DNA of 64,000 nucleotides. Source: CAKSXP01 sp964609305 (GTDB lineage: Bacteria > Bacillota > Clostridia > Oscillospirales > Oscillospiraceae). The position numbers were made by a program, and so were the translations under genes. The stretch lies in assembly GCA_964609305.1 (NCBI GenBank), contig CAZSRK010000003.1:1-64000 (forward strand). The letters are read 5' to 3'. The notes beneath the pieces were generated by a model. It did not search any database, was not told where the DNA came from, and was given only the letters and a program-made list of their open reading frames with translations. Positions 56,726-64,000 of the stretch are shown here, piece after piece. Position 1 is the stretch's first letter. The number at the start of each line of letters is the position of its first letter.

Positions 56726-57229
56726 TTATATTGCGAGTACCGCGATGATGAATCCGAGTGTGAGTCCGAGGCCGGCGTACATCCGGCTGTTTTTGCGGTA
56801 GTCGGCCTCGGCCCGGCGCTCGAAAGCCTCGAAGCGGTTTATACAGGCATCGATCTCATGACACTGGGCCTGAGCATCGTACCGGCCGAGACAGGAGCCC
56901 AGGCGGCCAAGGGTGGCGCGCTCGTCGTCCTTCAGCGGCAGGACGGAGACCGATTTGTCCCATATCCCGGTAAAGCCCATACTGTCCATAAGCGGCATCA
57001 GCGCGTTCAGGTTTGCCAGAAGCTCAGCAAAGATGCCGCGTGCGCCGGAGGATAAGGCCTGTGCAATCTCTGTCATGGGAGTGCATCGCTGTCCGATCTC
57101 GCTTTTCATCAGCTCAAGCCCCGTGACAATGTCCCCGAGCTGCCGCGCCCGGTTTTTAAGGGAGATCGCCTTTCCGAAGCCTATCAGGGCGGAGCAGACT
57201 ATGATAACGACCGCGCACAGTCCCCTCAT
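56726..57229 (-). CDS. spoIIIAB: Stage III sporulation protein AB
   Basis: The 167-residue protein has membrane helices at both ends (AVVIIVCSALIGFGKAISL and YAGLGLTLGFIIAVLAI) around a GspF-like cytoplasmic helical core (LGDIVTGLELMKSEIGQRCTP). ATG 57229 overlaps the spoIIIAA stop in ATGA; longer frames upstream belong to spoIIIAA in another frame and are not used. It links the ATPase to the channel. Confidence 0.92.
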   Translation of the reverse strand: MRGLCAVVIIVCSALIGFGKAISLKNRARQLGDIVTGLELMKSEIGQRCTPMTEIAQALSSGARGIFAELLANLNALMPLMDSMGFTGIWDKSVSVLPLKDDERATLGRLGSCLGRYDAQAQCHEIDACINRFEAFERRAEADYRKNSRMYAGLGLTLGFIIAVLAI

Positions 57230-58203
57230 GTCAGCCGCTCCACATTGTACAGATGTTCTCGCCCGCGCTTTTCGATGATGACGGCATGGGAGAAGATACC
57301 GCGCTCGAGCAGGCGGCGGTATAGCGGCCGCGCGCCGAGATCGGACAGCGAAGCGCCGTGCGCCGAAGCGATGATGGAGACGCCGCAGTTTGCAGCCATC
57401 GAACAGGCTTCGATATCCTCCGGCGCCGTTATCTCGTCGAGAGCGAGTATTTCCGGCGACATCGCCCGTATGAGCATGACTGCGCTTAACGCCTTGACAC
57501 CGCCGGTCAGCACATCGGTACACCGACCGACGTCGAAGCGGGGCACTCCCTGGCATACTGCGGCGACTTCGCCGCGCTCATCGGCCAGGCATACGCGCCT
57601 GCCGCCGTCCGAAAGCCTGCGGACAAGTTCACGCAAAAGGGTGGTCTTTCCACCTCCCGGCGGGGAGACAAGCAGCACCGAGGCGAAGGGGTCCTGCGGC
57701 AGCCTGTCAAAAACGCTGTCCGCCGCGCCGAAGCACTGGCGGGGTATCCGCACGGAGACGGAGGAAAAGTCACGCAGCGTATTCACGGCGCCATCCTGGC
57801 ACACAACCGTGCCGCAGACTCTCATATGCCGAGTGCAGCGAGGCTCCCGTCGCGCGCTCGAGCACGGTGTGCANNNNNNNNNNNNNNNNNNNNNNNNNNN
57901 NNNNNNNNNNNNNNNNNNNNNNNNNNNNNNNNNNNNNNNNNNNNNNNNNNNNNNNNNNNNNNNNNNNNNNNNNCTCTCATATGCCGAGTGCAGCGAGGCT
58001 CCCGTCGCGCGCTCGAGCACGGTGTGCAGGTCAGAGACCGTGACCGTCCGGCCGGGCAGGATAGCCTTTTCACCATCCGGCAGCAGGACGGTAGCGGAGC
58101 AGCCCGCGCGAAGTCGAAACTCCTCGGCTCCCGGAGACCAGGATCCCTCCATCGCCGTGGCGCGTGTGCGCAGCTCGTCCGGAAGGACCTTTACCGCATC
58201 CAT
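57226..58203 (-). CDS. spoIIIAA: Stage III sporulation protein AA (ATPase), split by an assembly gap
   Basis: This is the secretion-type ATPase of the channel. Its C-terminal half is complete: TLRDFSSVSVRIPRQ, Walker A SPPGGGKTTLLRELV, ADERGEVAAVCQG and Walker B-like ILALDEI. The N-terminal part (from ATG 58203; TTG 58221 is an alternative) reaches LERATGASLHSAYE before the gap. The 100 Ns and the repeated 55 bp obscure the family's Gly-Gly-His-Arg region. Removing one repeat copy does not restore the frame, so a short coding stretch, roughly ten codons, is missing in the assembly. Confidence 0.88.
   Translation of the reverse strand: MDAVKVLPDELRTRATAMEGSWSPGAEEFRLRAGCSATVLLPDGEKAILPGRTVTVSDLHTVLERATGASLHSAYEXXXXXXXXXXXXXXXXXXXXXXXXXXXXXXXXXXCTPCSSARREPRCTRHMRVCGTVVCQDGAVNTLRDFSSVSVRIPRQCFGAADSVFDRLPQDPFASVLLVSPPGGGKTTLLRELVRRLSDGGRRVCLADERGEVAAVCQGVPRFDVGRCTDVLTGGVKALSAVMLIRAMSPEILALDEITAPEDIEACSMAANCGVSIIASAHGASLSDLGARPLYRRLLERGIFSHAVIIEKRGREHLYNVERLT
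57819..58028. repeat. Exact 55-bp direct repeat around the gap
   Basis: 57819-57873 and 57974-58028 are identical over 55 bases, each ending exactly at or beginning exactly after the N run. This is the expected look of two contigs sharing one assembly k-mer of length 55. Confidence 0.95.
57874..57973. other. Assembly gap of 100 Ns
   Basis: The run is exactly 100 Ns, the conventional filler for a gap of unknown size. Confidence 0.99.
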
Positions 58204-58316
58204 ATATCCGTTTTGTACCAAGCTGTTACAGCCCCCTTTCTTCTGCCGGCGCAGTGCGGCGGAAATATGGCCTAGTGAATCATACGGCGGCAGGACATGG
58301 ATTATGCCATGCAAAA

Positions 58317-58342
58317 GCCGGCCCGATTTGCCATCGGCCGGC
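58317..58342. promoter_or_regulatory. Hairpin between spoIIIAA and marR
   Basis: GCCGGCCCGAT and ATCGGCCGGC pair with one bulge; on the minus strand TTTTGC follows. It could insulate the divergent spoIIIA and marR units. Confidence 0.45.
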
Positions 58343-58352
58343 AAAAAATCTG

Positions 58353-58408
58353 TTGACAAAGCCTTACATATGGAGTATTATTACAGCAATGTTTATTTGC
58401 ATGCAAAT
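58353..58408 (+). promoter_or_regulatory. marR promoter and palindromic operator
   Basis: TTGACA (58353-58358) and TATTAT (58376-58381) are 17 bp apart. The 14-bp perfect palindrome ATTTGCATGCAAAT (58395-58408) lies just past the start point, with another TGCAAA half-site at about 58418. This is a likely site for autorepression by the MarR protein. Confidence 0.75.
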
Positions 58409-58460
58409 TTTTTTAGTGCAAACTTTTAGTGACGGTCTTTACAAAGGAGGAGTAAACGGA

Positions 58461-58949
58461 ATGCGAGGCGGTCATCGCGGTCCCAAGGAGCCGAAATGGC
58501 TTTACCGTGATTTAAAGCGTATGCACGAACGTGCGACGGCTGTGGTCTTTGCGGAGAGAGGGCTGAATATCGGACAGCCGCTGCTGCTGTTTGTTCTTGA
58601 AGATAAATGCAGTCACGGCGTCAATCCAACTCAGCGCGACCTTGCAGACGAGCTCAATCTCTCGCCGACAACGATCACGGTGTCGCTCAAGTCGCTTGAG
58701 AGGAACGGCTGCATCCGCAAATTCGCGGATGAGGAGGATATGCGCAAAAACCGGATCAAGATAACGCCAAAGGGCCGGGAGATGGCAAAAAACTGCCGCA
58801 ACGCCATCGATAAGGTGGACGAAGGGATGTATTACGGCTTTTCGAGCGAGGAGATAGCACTTATCTCATCGTTCTTTATTCGCATGACAGAAAATCTGAA
58901 AAGACTGACTGAAAGAGAGACTCAGGCGCAGGAGGAGGTCACAAATTGA
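58461..58949 (+). CDS. MarR-family transcriptional regulator
   Basis: The 162-residue protein has the MarR winged helix (about residues 45-110: TQRDLADELNLSPTTITVSLKSLERNGCIRK, wing DMRKNRIKITPKGREM). ATG 58461 follows AAAGGAGG; upstream in-frame codons precede the promoter. It overlaps the ABC exporter start by three bases, so it probably represses its own operon and is relieved by a drug or metabolite. Confidence 0.93.
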   Translation: MRGGHRGPKEPKWLYRDLKRMHERATAVVFAERGLNIGQPLLLFVLEDKCSHGVNPTQRDLADELNLSPTTITVSLKSLERNGCIRKFADEEDMRKNRIKITPKGREMAKNCRNAIDKVDEGMYYGFSSEEIALISSFFIRMTENLKRLTERETQAQEEVTN

Positions 58950-60688
58950 TCAAACTGATAGTGAAAAACATGAAGGGGTACGCAAAATCCGCGATCCTGA
59001 CCCCGACACTCATTCTGATAGAAACCATAATCAGTCTGATCCTTCCGTCCATCATGTCAAATATAGTTGACGTGGGCGTGAAAAATTCCGACACCGGATA
59101 CATTCTTTACTGTGGGATACTCATGATCGTGCTGACGATAATCTCCGCCGTGTGCAGCTTTTCAAGCGCGTATTATGCGGCGCACGCGTCCAACGGCATC
59201 GGCTCGAACCTTAGGGTCAGGATGTTCCATCACATGCAGAAGTTCTCGTTTGCGGATGTCGACAAGTTTTCCGCCGCGTCTCTGATAACGAGGACCACAT
59301 CGGATGTGCGCGCCCTTCAGATGGCGACGCAGATGGGCCTTCGCGTACTTTTTCAGGCGCCGTGCCAGCTCATTGTCGCTCTGGTCATCGTATTCTGTTA
59401 CAGTTGGAAGCTTGCCATAATCTACCTTGTCGCGATCCCTATTCTGCTCGGGTTCATAGCGGTGCTTCAGCACATCGTGCACCACATGTTCATGATAGTT
59501 CAGGAGAAGCTCGACGATCTCAACTCCACCATACAGGAGAACCTTATCGCGATCCGTGTCGTTAAATCCTTCGTGCGCGGCGATTACGAGCGTAAAAAGT
59601 TTGCCGCGGCAAACGACAGGCTCATAAAAGCCAATATAAACGCTGTTTCAAAGATCATTCTGATGAACCCCATAACGACGATAATAATTAACCTTGTGGC
59701 CGTGGCCATCTACTGGTTCGGCGGCAGGATGGTCGGAAACGGGACTCTGCTCGAGGGCGAGCTGCTGGCCATCATAACCTACATGTCCCAGATTATGGGC
59801 AGCATTATGATGTTCTCAATGGTTATGATGCAGTACACCCGCTCGCAGGCCTGCGCCACACGTATACAGGAAGTGCTCGACGCAGTTCCCGATATCCGGG
59901 AAGCCGACAATGCCGTTTCCGTGGACAGGGAGCATCGTCTTGGCTCGGTCGAATTCCGCGGGGTAAGCTTCAAATACTCCGCAGGCTCCGGGGAGAAGGT
60001 GCTTCATGACATAAACTTCAGTGTTGAACCCGGTCAGACGGTCGCAGTTATTGGCGGAACCGGAAGCGGCAAATCTTCGCTTGTCAACCTGATAGCCAGG
60101 TTTTATGATGTGGAAGAGGGGCAGGTGCTTGTCGACGGTGTGGATGTACGCGATTACGACATTGAAAACCTGCGCGACCATATAGGCATGGTGCTCCAGA
60201 AAAATCTGCTGTTTTCCGGCTCAATACGCGAGAATATTCGCTGGGGCAAGCAGGACGCGACGGACGAGGAGATCTGGGCCGCGCTGCGCTGTGCCCAGGC
60301 CGAGGATTTTGTCAGCGCAATGCCCAATGGTCTGGACACCGATATACTCCAGGGCGGCGTCAACGTCTCCGGCGGGCAAAAACAGCGCCTGTGCATTGCC
60401 CGCGCAATAATAAAACATCCGTCGATACTGATAATGGACGACTCGACGAGCGCCGTCGACTCCGACACAGAGTCGCGCATACGAGCCTCATTCGATTCCG
60501 AGCTCGGCGTATGCACCGTGTTCATAATCGCACAGCGGATAAGCTCCGTGGTCTCCGCGGACAAAATAATCGTCCTCGATGAAGGCGATATTGAATCCAT
60601 CGGCACGCACGAGGAGCTCATGAATACCAGCCCGATCTATCAGGAGATATACAGTTCACAGCAGGAGGGGGTGCTCGGCAATGTTTAA
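58946..60688 (+). CDS. Heterodimeric ABC exporter, degenerate-site subunit
   Basis: The 580-residue half-transporter has six membrane helices (1-310) and an ATPase domain (about 330-575) with Walker A GGTGSGKSS and signature VSGGQKQR. Its catalytic dyad is changed: Walker B reads ILIMDDSTSAVD (Asp for Glu) and the switch reads FIIAQRIS (Gln for His). This is exactly the degenerate pattern of TM287, LmrC and BmrC. TTG 58946 starts 8 bases after GGAGGAGG. It pairs with the next gene, which overlaps by eight bases. Confidence 0.93.
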   Translation: MIKLIVKNMKGYAKSAILTPTLILIETIISLILPSIMSNIVDVGVKNSDTGYILYCGILMIVLTIISAVCSFSSAYYAAHASNGIGSNLRVRMFHHMQKFSFADVDKFSAASLITRTTSDVRALQMATQMGLRVLFQAPCQLIVALVIVFCYSWKLAIIYLVAIPILLGFIAVLQHIVHHMFMIVQEKLDDLNSTIQENLIAIRVVKSFVRGDYERKKFAAANDRLIKANINAVSKIILMNPITTIIINLVAVAIYWFGGRMVGNGTLLEGELLAIITYMSQIMGSIMMFSMVMMQYTRSQACATRIQEVLDAVPDIREADNAVSVDREHRLGSVEFRGVSFKYSAGSGEKVLHDINFSVEPGQTVAVIGGTGSGKSSLVNLIARFYDVEEGQVLVDGVDVRDYDIENLRDHIGMVLQKNLLFSGSIRENIRWGKQDATDEEIWAALRCAQAEDFVSAMPNGLDTDILQGGVNVSGGQKQRLCIARAIIKHPSILIMDDSTSAVDSDTESRIRASFDSELGVCTVFIIAQRISSVVSADKIIVLDEGDIESIGTHEELMNTSPIYQEIYSSQQEGVLGNV

Positions 60689-62696
60689 GGAACCCGAAAG
60701 GACCGTCGAAAAGGACAATATCTTCAAGTGTCTCAAGCGTATTTCCCATAATATGGAGGACAATCTCGACGAAAGCGTCGACGAGCTCTATAAAAACTTC
60801 AGGGGCGGCGGGCCCGGCTCTGGCCGCGACTACCGCAGGCCCAAGGACGTCAAGGGCACGCTTTTACGCATACTCGGCTATGCAGTGAAAAACAAGCTCC
60901 TGTTTGCTGGCATACTGCTGCTGATGGCCCTGGCCGCGATATTGTCCCTGGACGCATCCTATCTGATGAAACCGATAATAGATGATTTCATCATTCCGCA
61001 GATAACGGCGGAAGTGAAGGACTACTCGGCGCTGGGCATCCAGCTTCTCAAGCTTCTCGGCATCTATTTCGTCTCCGCCGCCGCGACTTATATCCAGAGC
61101 CGTTCTCTGGTCAACCTTGGACAGCGCGCCGTCGGGCAGATGCGCCGGGATCTGTTTTCAAAGCTACAGGACCTGCCGATAACATTTTATGACGAGCATA
61201 CCCATGGCGAGCTTATGAGCCGCTTTACAAATGATGCGGATAACGTCCAGATGGCCTTGGAACAGGGCATGACCCAGGTGCTCAGCGGTATCATCACGTT
61301 TTTGGGCACAGTCATCCTGATGGTCGTGATAAGCTGGAAGCTGTGCATCGTCACCTTTGTGACAGTTGCGATCTCGATGCTTGTCGTGAGCAAGCTCGGC
61401 TCATTCAGCAAGATCATGTTCAAAAAGCAGCAGGCTGCGCTTGGCCGCATGAATGGCTATATCGAGGAGATGACCGAAGGCCTGAAGGTCGTCAAGGCTT
61501 TCAACTATGAGCAGCGTGCAATCGAGGAGTTTGACCAGCTCGACGCGCAATACCGTGAGAATGCGATAATGGCAAACTTCCTGGGTATGATGTCAATGCC
61601 TATCCTCGCCGCGCTCATGAACCTGTGTTATGCCGTGACCGCAGCCATCGGCGGCGCAATGGTCATGACAAACACGTTCACGATAGGATCCCTGGGCGTA
61701 TTCCTCAACTACACGCGTCAGATCTCGATGCCGCTGAATATGATCTCGAACCAGATAGTGAACCTTATGAGCGCTGTCGCCGGCGCGGAGCGCGTGTTCG
61801 CGATAATAGATGCCGACCCGGAGACCGACGAAGGCAGGGTAACGCTTGTGACGGCCGTGTTCGGAGAGGACGGCGAGCTGACTGAGACCGACGACGGCCG
61901 GCGCACCGGCACCTGGGCCTGGAAGATACCTACGCAGGACGGCGGGGCCGAATACCGCGAGGTCAGGGGTGACGTGCGCCTGAACGACGTGCATTTCAGC
62001 TATGTGCCAGGAAAGCCGGTGCTCAAGGGGATATCGGTGTATGCAAAGCCCGGGCAGAAGATCGCCTTTGTCGGCAGCACCGGCGCCGGCAAGACGACAA
62101 TAACGAACCTCATAAATCGATTTTATGAAATAGACAGCGGTTCGATAACCTTTGACGGGATTGACATAACCGAGATACACAAGGCAGGACTGCGCCGCAG
62201 CCTGGGAGTCGTGCTCCAGGATACGAATCTGTTTACGGGAACGATAATGGATAACATACGTTACGGCAAGCTCGACGCGACCGACGAGGAGTGTATAGAG
62301 GCTGCCAAGAGCGCTAACGCGCACGGCTTTATTTCCCGCCTGCCTGACGGATACAACACATGGATAACCGGAAACGGCGGCAATCTGAGCCAGGGTCAGC
62401 GACAGCTTCTCGCAATCGCGAGGACCGCTGTTGCAAAGCACCCGGTCATGGTGCTTGACGAGGCCACGAGCTCTATCGATACGAGAACGGAAAAGCTCAT
62501 TGAAAAGGGCCTTGATATGCTCATGGAGAACAAGACGGTTTTCGTCATTGCCCACAGGCTGTCAACGGTACGCAATGCGAAAGCCATAGCGGTCATAGAG
62601 CACGGCGAGATAATCGAAAAGGGCAGTCATGAGGAGCTGCTCGCGCTCGGCGGAAGGTACTATATGCTCTACACCGGCCAGCATGCGCTTGATTGA
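60681..62696 (+). CDS. Heterodimeric ABC exporter, catalytic subunit
   Basis: The 671-residue partner has an N-terminal basic/Gly-rich extension (about 60 residues), six helices, and an ATPase domain with Walker A GSTGAGKTT, Walker B VMVLDEATSSID and switch VIAHRLST, all catalytic. Its signature is LSQGQRQ instead of LSGGQ, the complementary change seen in TM288, so one of the two ATP sites is non-hydrolysing. An acidic insert of about 40 residues (EDGELTETDDGRR region) separates membrane and ATPase domains. With the MarR gene it forms a likely multidrug or peptide efflux operon. Confidence 0.93.
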   Translation: MFKEPERTVEKDNIFKCLKRISHNMEDNLDESVDELYKNFRGGGPGSGRDYRRPKDVKGTLLRILGYAVKNKLLFAGILLLMALAAILSLDASYLMKPIIDDFIIPQITAEVKDYSALGIQLLKLLGIYFVSAAATYIQSRSLVNLGQRAVGQMRRDLFSKLQDLPITFYDEHTHGELMSRFTNDADNVQMALEQGMTQVLSGIITFLGTVILMVVISWKLCIVTFVTVAISMLVVSKLGSFSKIMFKKQQAALGRMNGYIEEMTEGLKVVKAFNYEQRAIEEFDQLDAQYRENAIMANFLGMMSMPILAALMNLCYAVTAAIGGAMVMTNTFTIGSLGVFLNYTRQISMPLNMISNQIVNLMSAVAGAERVFAIIDADPETDEGRVTLVTAVFGEDGELTETDDGRRTGTWAWKIPTQDGGAEYREVRGDVRLNDVHFSYVPGKPVLKGISVYAKPGQKIAFVGSTGAGKTTITNLINRFYEIDSGSITFDGIDITEIHKAGLRRSLGVVLQDTNLFTGTIMDNIRYGKLDATDEECIEAAKSANAHGFISRLPDGYNTWITGNGGNLSQGQRQLLAIARTAVAKHPVMVLDEATSSIDTRTEKLIEKGLDMLMENKTVFVIAHRLSTVRNAKAIAVIEHGEIIEKGSHEELLALGGRYYMLYTGQHALD

Positions 62697-62704
62697 CGTG
62701 CAAA

Positions 62705-62749
62705 AAAAGAATAAGAAAAAACAGCCGGGCCGCAATAAGCGGCCCGGCT
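62705..62749. terminator. Terminator between exporter and gap genes
   Basis: AGCCGGGCCGC (62723-62733) pairs perfectly with GCGGCCCGGCT (62739-62749). A long T-rich tract follows on the minus strand, so it is foremost the gap terminator. Confidence 0.9.
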
Positions 62750-62769
62750 GAACTGTTATATATGAATTA

Positions 62770-63792
62770 TTATGTCTCTTCGCCGGTACGGGTCAGGTGC
62801 ACATGCCTGAGCATATCTAGCAGTTTGTTTGAATATGCCCATTCATTGTCATACCACGCGATCAGCTTTACGAAAGTATCCGACAATGCGACCCCGGCTT
62901 TCGCGTCGAAAATACAGGTGCGCTCGTCGGTCTTGAAGTCGGTGGACACGACGTTCTCATTGACATAACCCACTATGCCCTTGAACTCGTTCTCGGAGGC
63001 CTCTTTCATCGTCTGGCAGATATCCTCATAGCTGGCCGGTGTGCTCAGCCTGGCGGTGAGGTCGACTACGGATACGTCCGGAACAGGCACTCGCAGTGAC
63101 GTACCGGTCAGTTTTCCCGCCAGCTCTGGTATCACCTTTCCCACGGCCCTGGCGGCACCCGTGGTAGTCGGGATGATATTGTCAAAGGCCGTCCTGCCGA
63201 GGCGCCAGTTTTTCTTGTTAAAACCATCGACGGCGGCCTCGGACGCCGTGACAGCGTGTACCGTGGTCATAAGCCCTTCTTCAATTCCGTACTTGTCGTT
63301 TATGATCTTCGCCAGCGGAGCCAGACAGTTGGTGGTGCATGAGGCGTTGGATATCACGTCCATGTCGGGCGAATAACTGTTCTGATTGACGCCATAGACG
63401 AACATCGGCGTATCGTCCTTTGACGGGCAGGAGAAGATGATCATCTTCGCGCCGTTGTCCAGATGCGGCTGCGCCGACTTGCGGTCAAGGAACTTTCCCG
63501 TGCACTCCAGGACGTAATCGACCCCCAGCTCACCCCAGTTGAGGTCCTTTGGATCCCTGCTGTCGAGAAGCTTCACCCGGCTCCCGTTTATGATAAGAGC
63601 GTCGTCATCATAGATTACATCACCGTTGTATCTGCCGTGAACGGAGTCGTATTTGAAGAGGTATGCAAGCTGCTCCGGCGTCTTGTCGGGAGCGTTTATC
63701 GCGACGAATTCGAATCCACCGCGTTCAACCCCCGCGCGGAAAGCAAGACGGCCGATGCGGCCGAAGCCGTTGATGCCAACTCTGATACTCAT
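62770..63792 (-). CDS. gap: Glyceraldehyde-3-phosphate dehydrogenase, type I
   Basis: The 340-residue glycolytic enzyme oxidises glyceraldehyde-3-phosphate with NAD+. It shows the Rossmann motif VGINGFGRIGRLAFR, the active-site SNASCTTNCLAP with catalytic Cys152, the conserved HAVTASEAAVDGFNKKNWRLG substrate loop (here with Glu-Ala for the common Thr-Gln pair), and NEWAYSNKLLDM. GGAGG precedes ATG 63792. It is monocistronic with a strong terminator. Confidence 0.95.
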   Translation of the reverse strand: MSIRVGINGFGRIGRLAFRAGVERGGFEFVAINAPDKTPEQLAYLFKYDSVHGRYNGDVIYDDDALIINGSRVKLLDSRDPKDLNWGELGVDYVLECTGKFLDRKSAQPHLDNGAKMIIFSCPSKDDTPMFVYGVNQNSYSPDMDVISNASCTTNCLAPLAKIINDKYGIEEGLMTTVHAVTASEAAVDGFNKKNWRLGRTAFDNIIPTTTGAARAVGKVIPELAGKLTGTSLRVPVPDVSVVDLTARLSTPASYEDICQTMKEASENEFKGIVGYVNENVVSTDFKTDERTCIFDAKAGVALSDTFVKLIAWYDNEWAYSNKLLDMLRHVHLTRTGEET

Positions 63793-64000
63793 TTTGTGAT
63801 TTCCTCCATATAGTTTATAGCCCCGATTCAGGGCGCGTTTTTATCGGTTAGATTTTATCGCGTTTTATGTCTCACGACAACAGCAATATAACACCAAAAC
63901 ACGAATTTTCCCTTAAAACGTCAACTAAATATTGCACATTTTCGTGCATAAAGCGCACAGGAAAGCGGATTCGCGTGCAAAATCCGGACTAATATACGGT
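63793..64000 (-). promoter_or_regulatory. Upstream region of gap
   Basis: The 208 bases to the window end are AT-rich with no gene. TTGACG (63919-63924, minus) and TATATT (63885-63890, minus) are visible but 28 bp apart, too far for one promoter, so the start point is undecided. Confidence 0.35.

Noticed and set aside
57819..58028. A biological 55-bp repeat or insertion-target duplication
   Set aside because: The copies end exactly at the N run, which indicates shared contig ends rather than a mobile element.
1..64000. tRNA, rRNA, CRISPR arrays, phage or transposase genes
   Set aside because: None was found when scanning both strands; the intergenic stretches hold only promoters, hairpins and AT-rich spacers.

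Overview
The window reads as chromosome of an endospore-forming, Gram-positive anaerobe of the class Clostridia. The spoIIIA operon (spoIIIAA to AH), spoIIID, S-layer-homology (SLH) domains, lipobox lipoproteins, AGGAGG-type ribosome sites and frequent TTG/GTG starts all point there. The moderately high G+C, the many ABC and BMP transporters and the anaerobic flavoenzymes suggest a gut-type Oscillospirales member; that placement is inference. I saw no rRNA, tRNA, CRISPR array, phage or insertion sequence. A run of exactly 100 Ns (57874-57973) flanked by an exact 55-bp direct repeat shows that this is a scaffolded draft assembly.

Layout. 1-183: tail of a degenerate SLH gene. 351-3623: polar amino-acid ABC importer (ATPase, lipoprotein, two permeases) behind a clear promoter. 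4069-15427: a cell-surface polysaccharide-type cluster (VTC domain, DUF4956, CotH, glycosidase-like protein, HEAT-repeat protein, processive family-2 glycosyltransferase, EAL and GGDEF proteins). Five of its eight genes are broken by frameshifts or a stop. 15507-19529: LysR regulator divergent from an old-yellow-enzyme/FAD oxidoreductase and a SnoaL-like protein. 19697-22885: flavodoxin, then a TetR regulator with two matching operators controlling itself and a small-protein/MFS operon. 23011-25744: dicarboxylate symporter and a fumarate-reductase-like flavoprotein. 25883-32530: BMP-type nucleoside ABC importer beside uridine kinase and thymidine kinase, together a nucleoside uptake and salvage block. 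32598-38758: SLH-anchored D,D-carboxypeptidase, a frameshifted esterase, a large beta-helix protein, spoIIID and an EamA transporter.

38942-44800: a GNAT acetyltransferase, then the most interesting gene: a Tet(M)-like translational GTPase fused to a C-terminal Rae1/YacP-type NYN nuclease domain, initiated at CTG. Next come a Cys-rich metal-binding protein, MntP, RlmA and a frameshifted cysteine synthase. 45001-49586: ribose/galactose-type sugar ABC importer. 50006-53394: two tandem PPC (DUF296) genes, an O-antigen-ligase-like membrane protein, a tiny membrane protein and a TatD nuclease. 53466-58203: spoIIIA operon, with spoIIIAA split by the assembly gap. 58461-62696: MarR regulator and a heterodimeric ABC exporter with one degenerate ATP site. 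62770-63792: glyceraldehyde-3-phosphate dehydrogenase.

Nine single lesions (small indels or a stop) lie in seven otherwise recognisable genes, five of them consecutive or nearly so in the polysaccharide cluster. This is either real decay, phase-variable slippage or draft-assembly error; read mapping would separate these.
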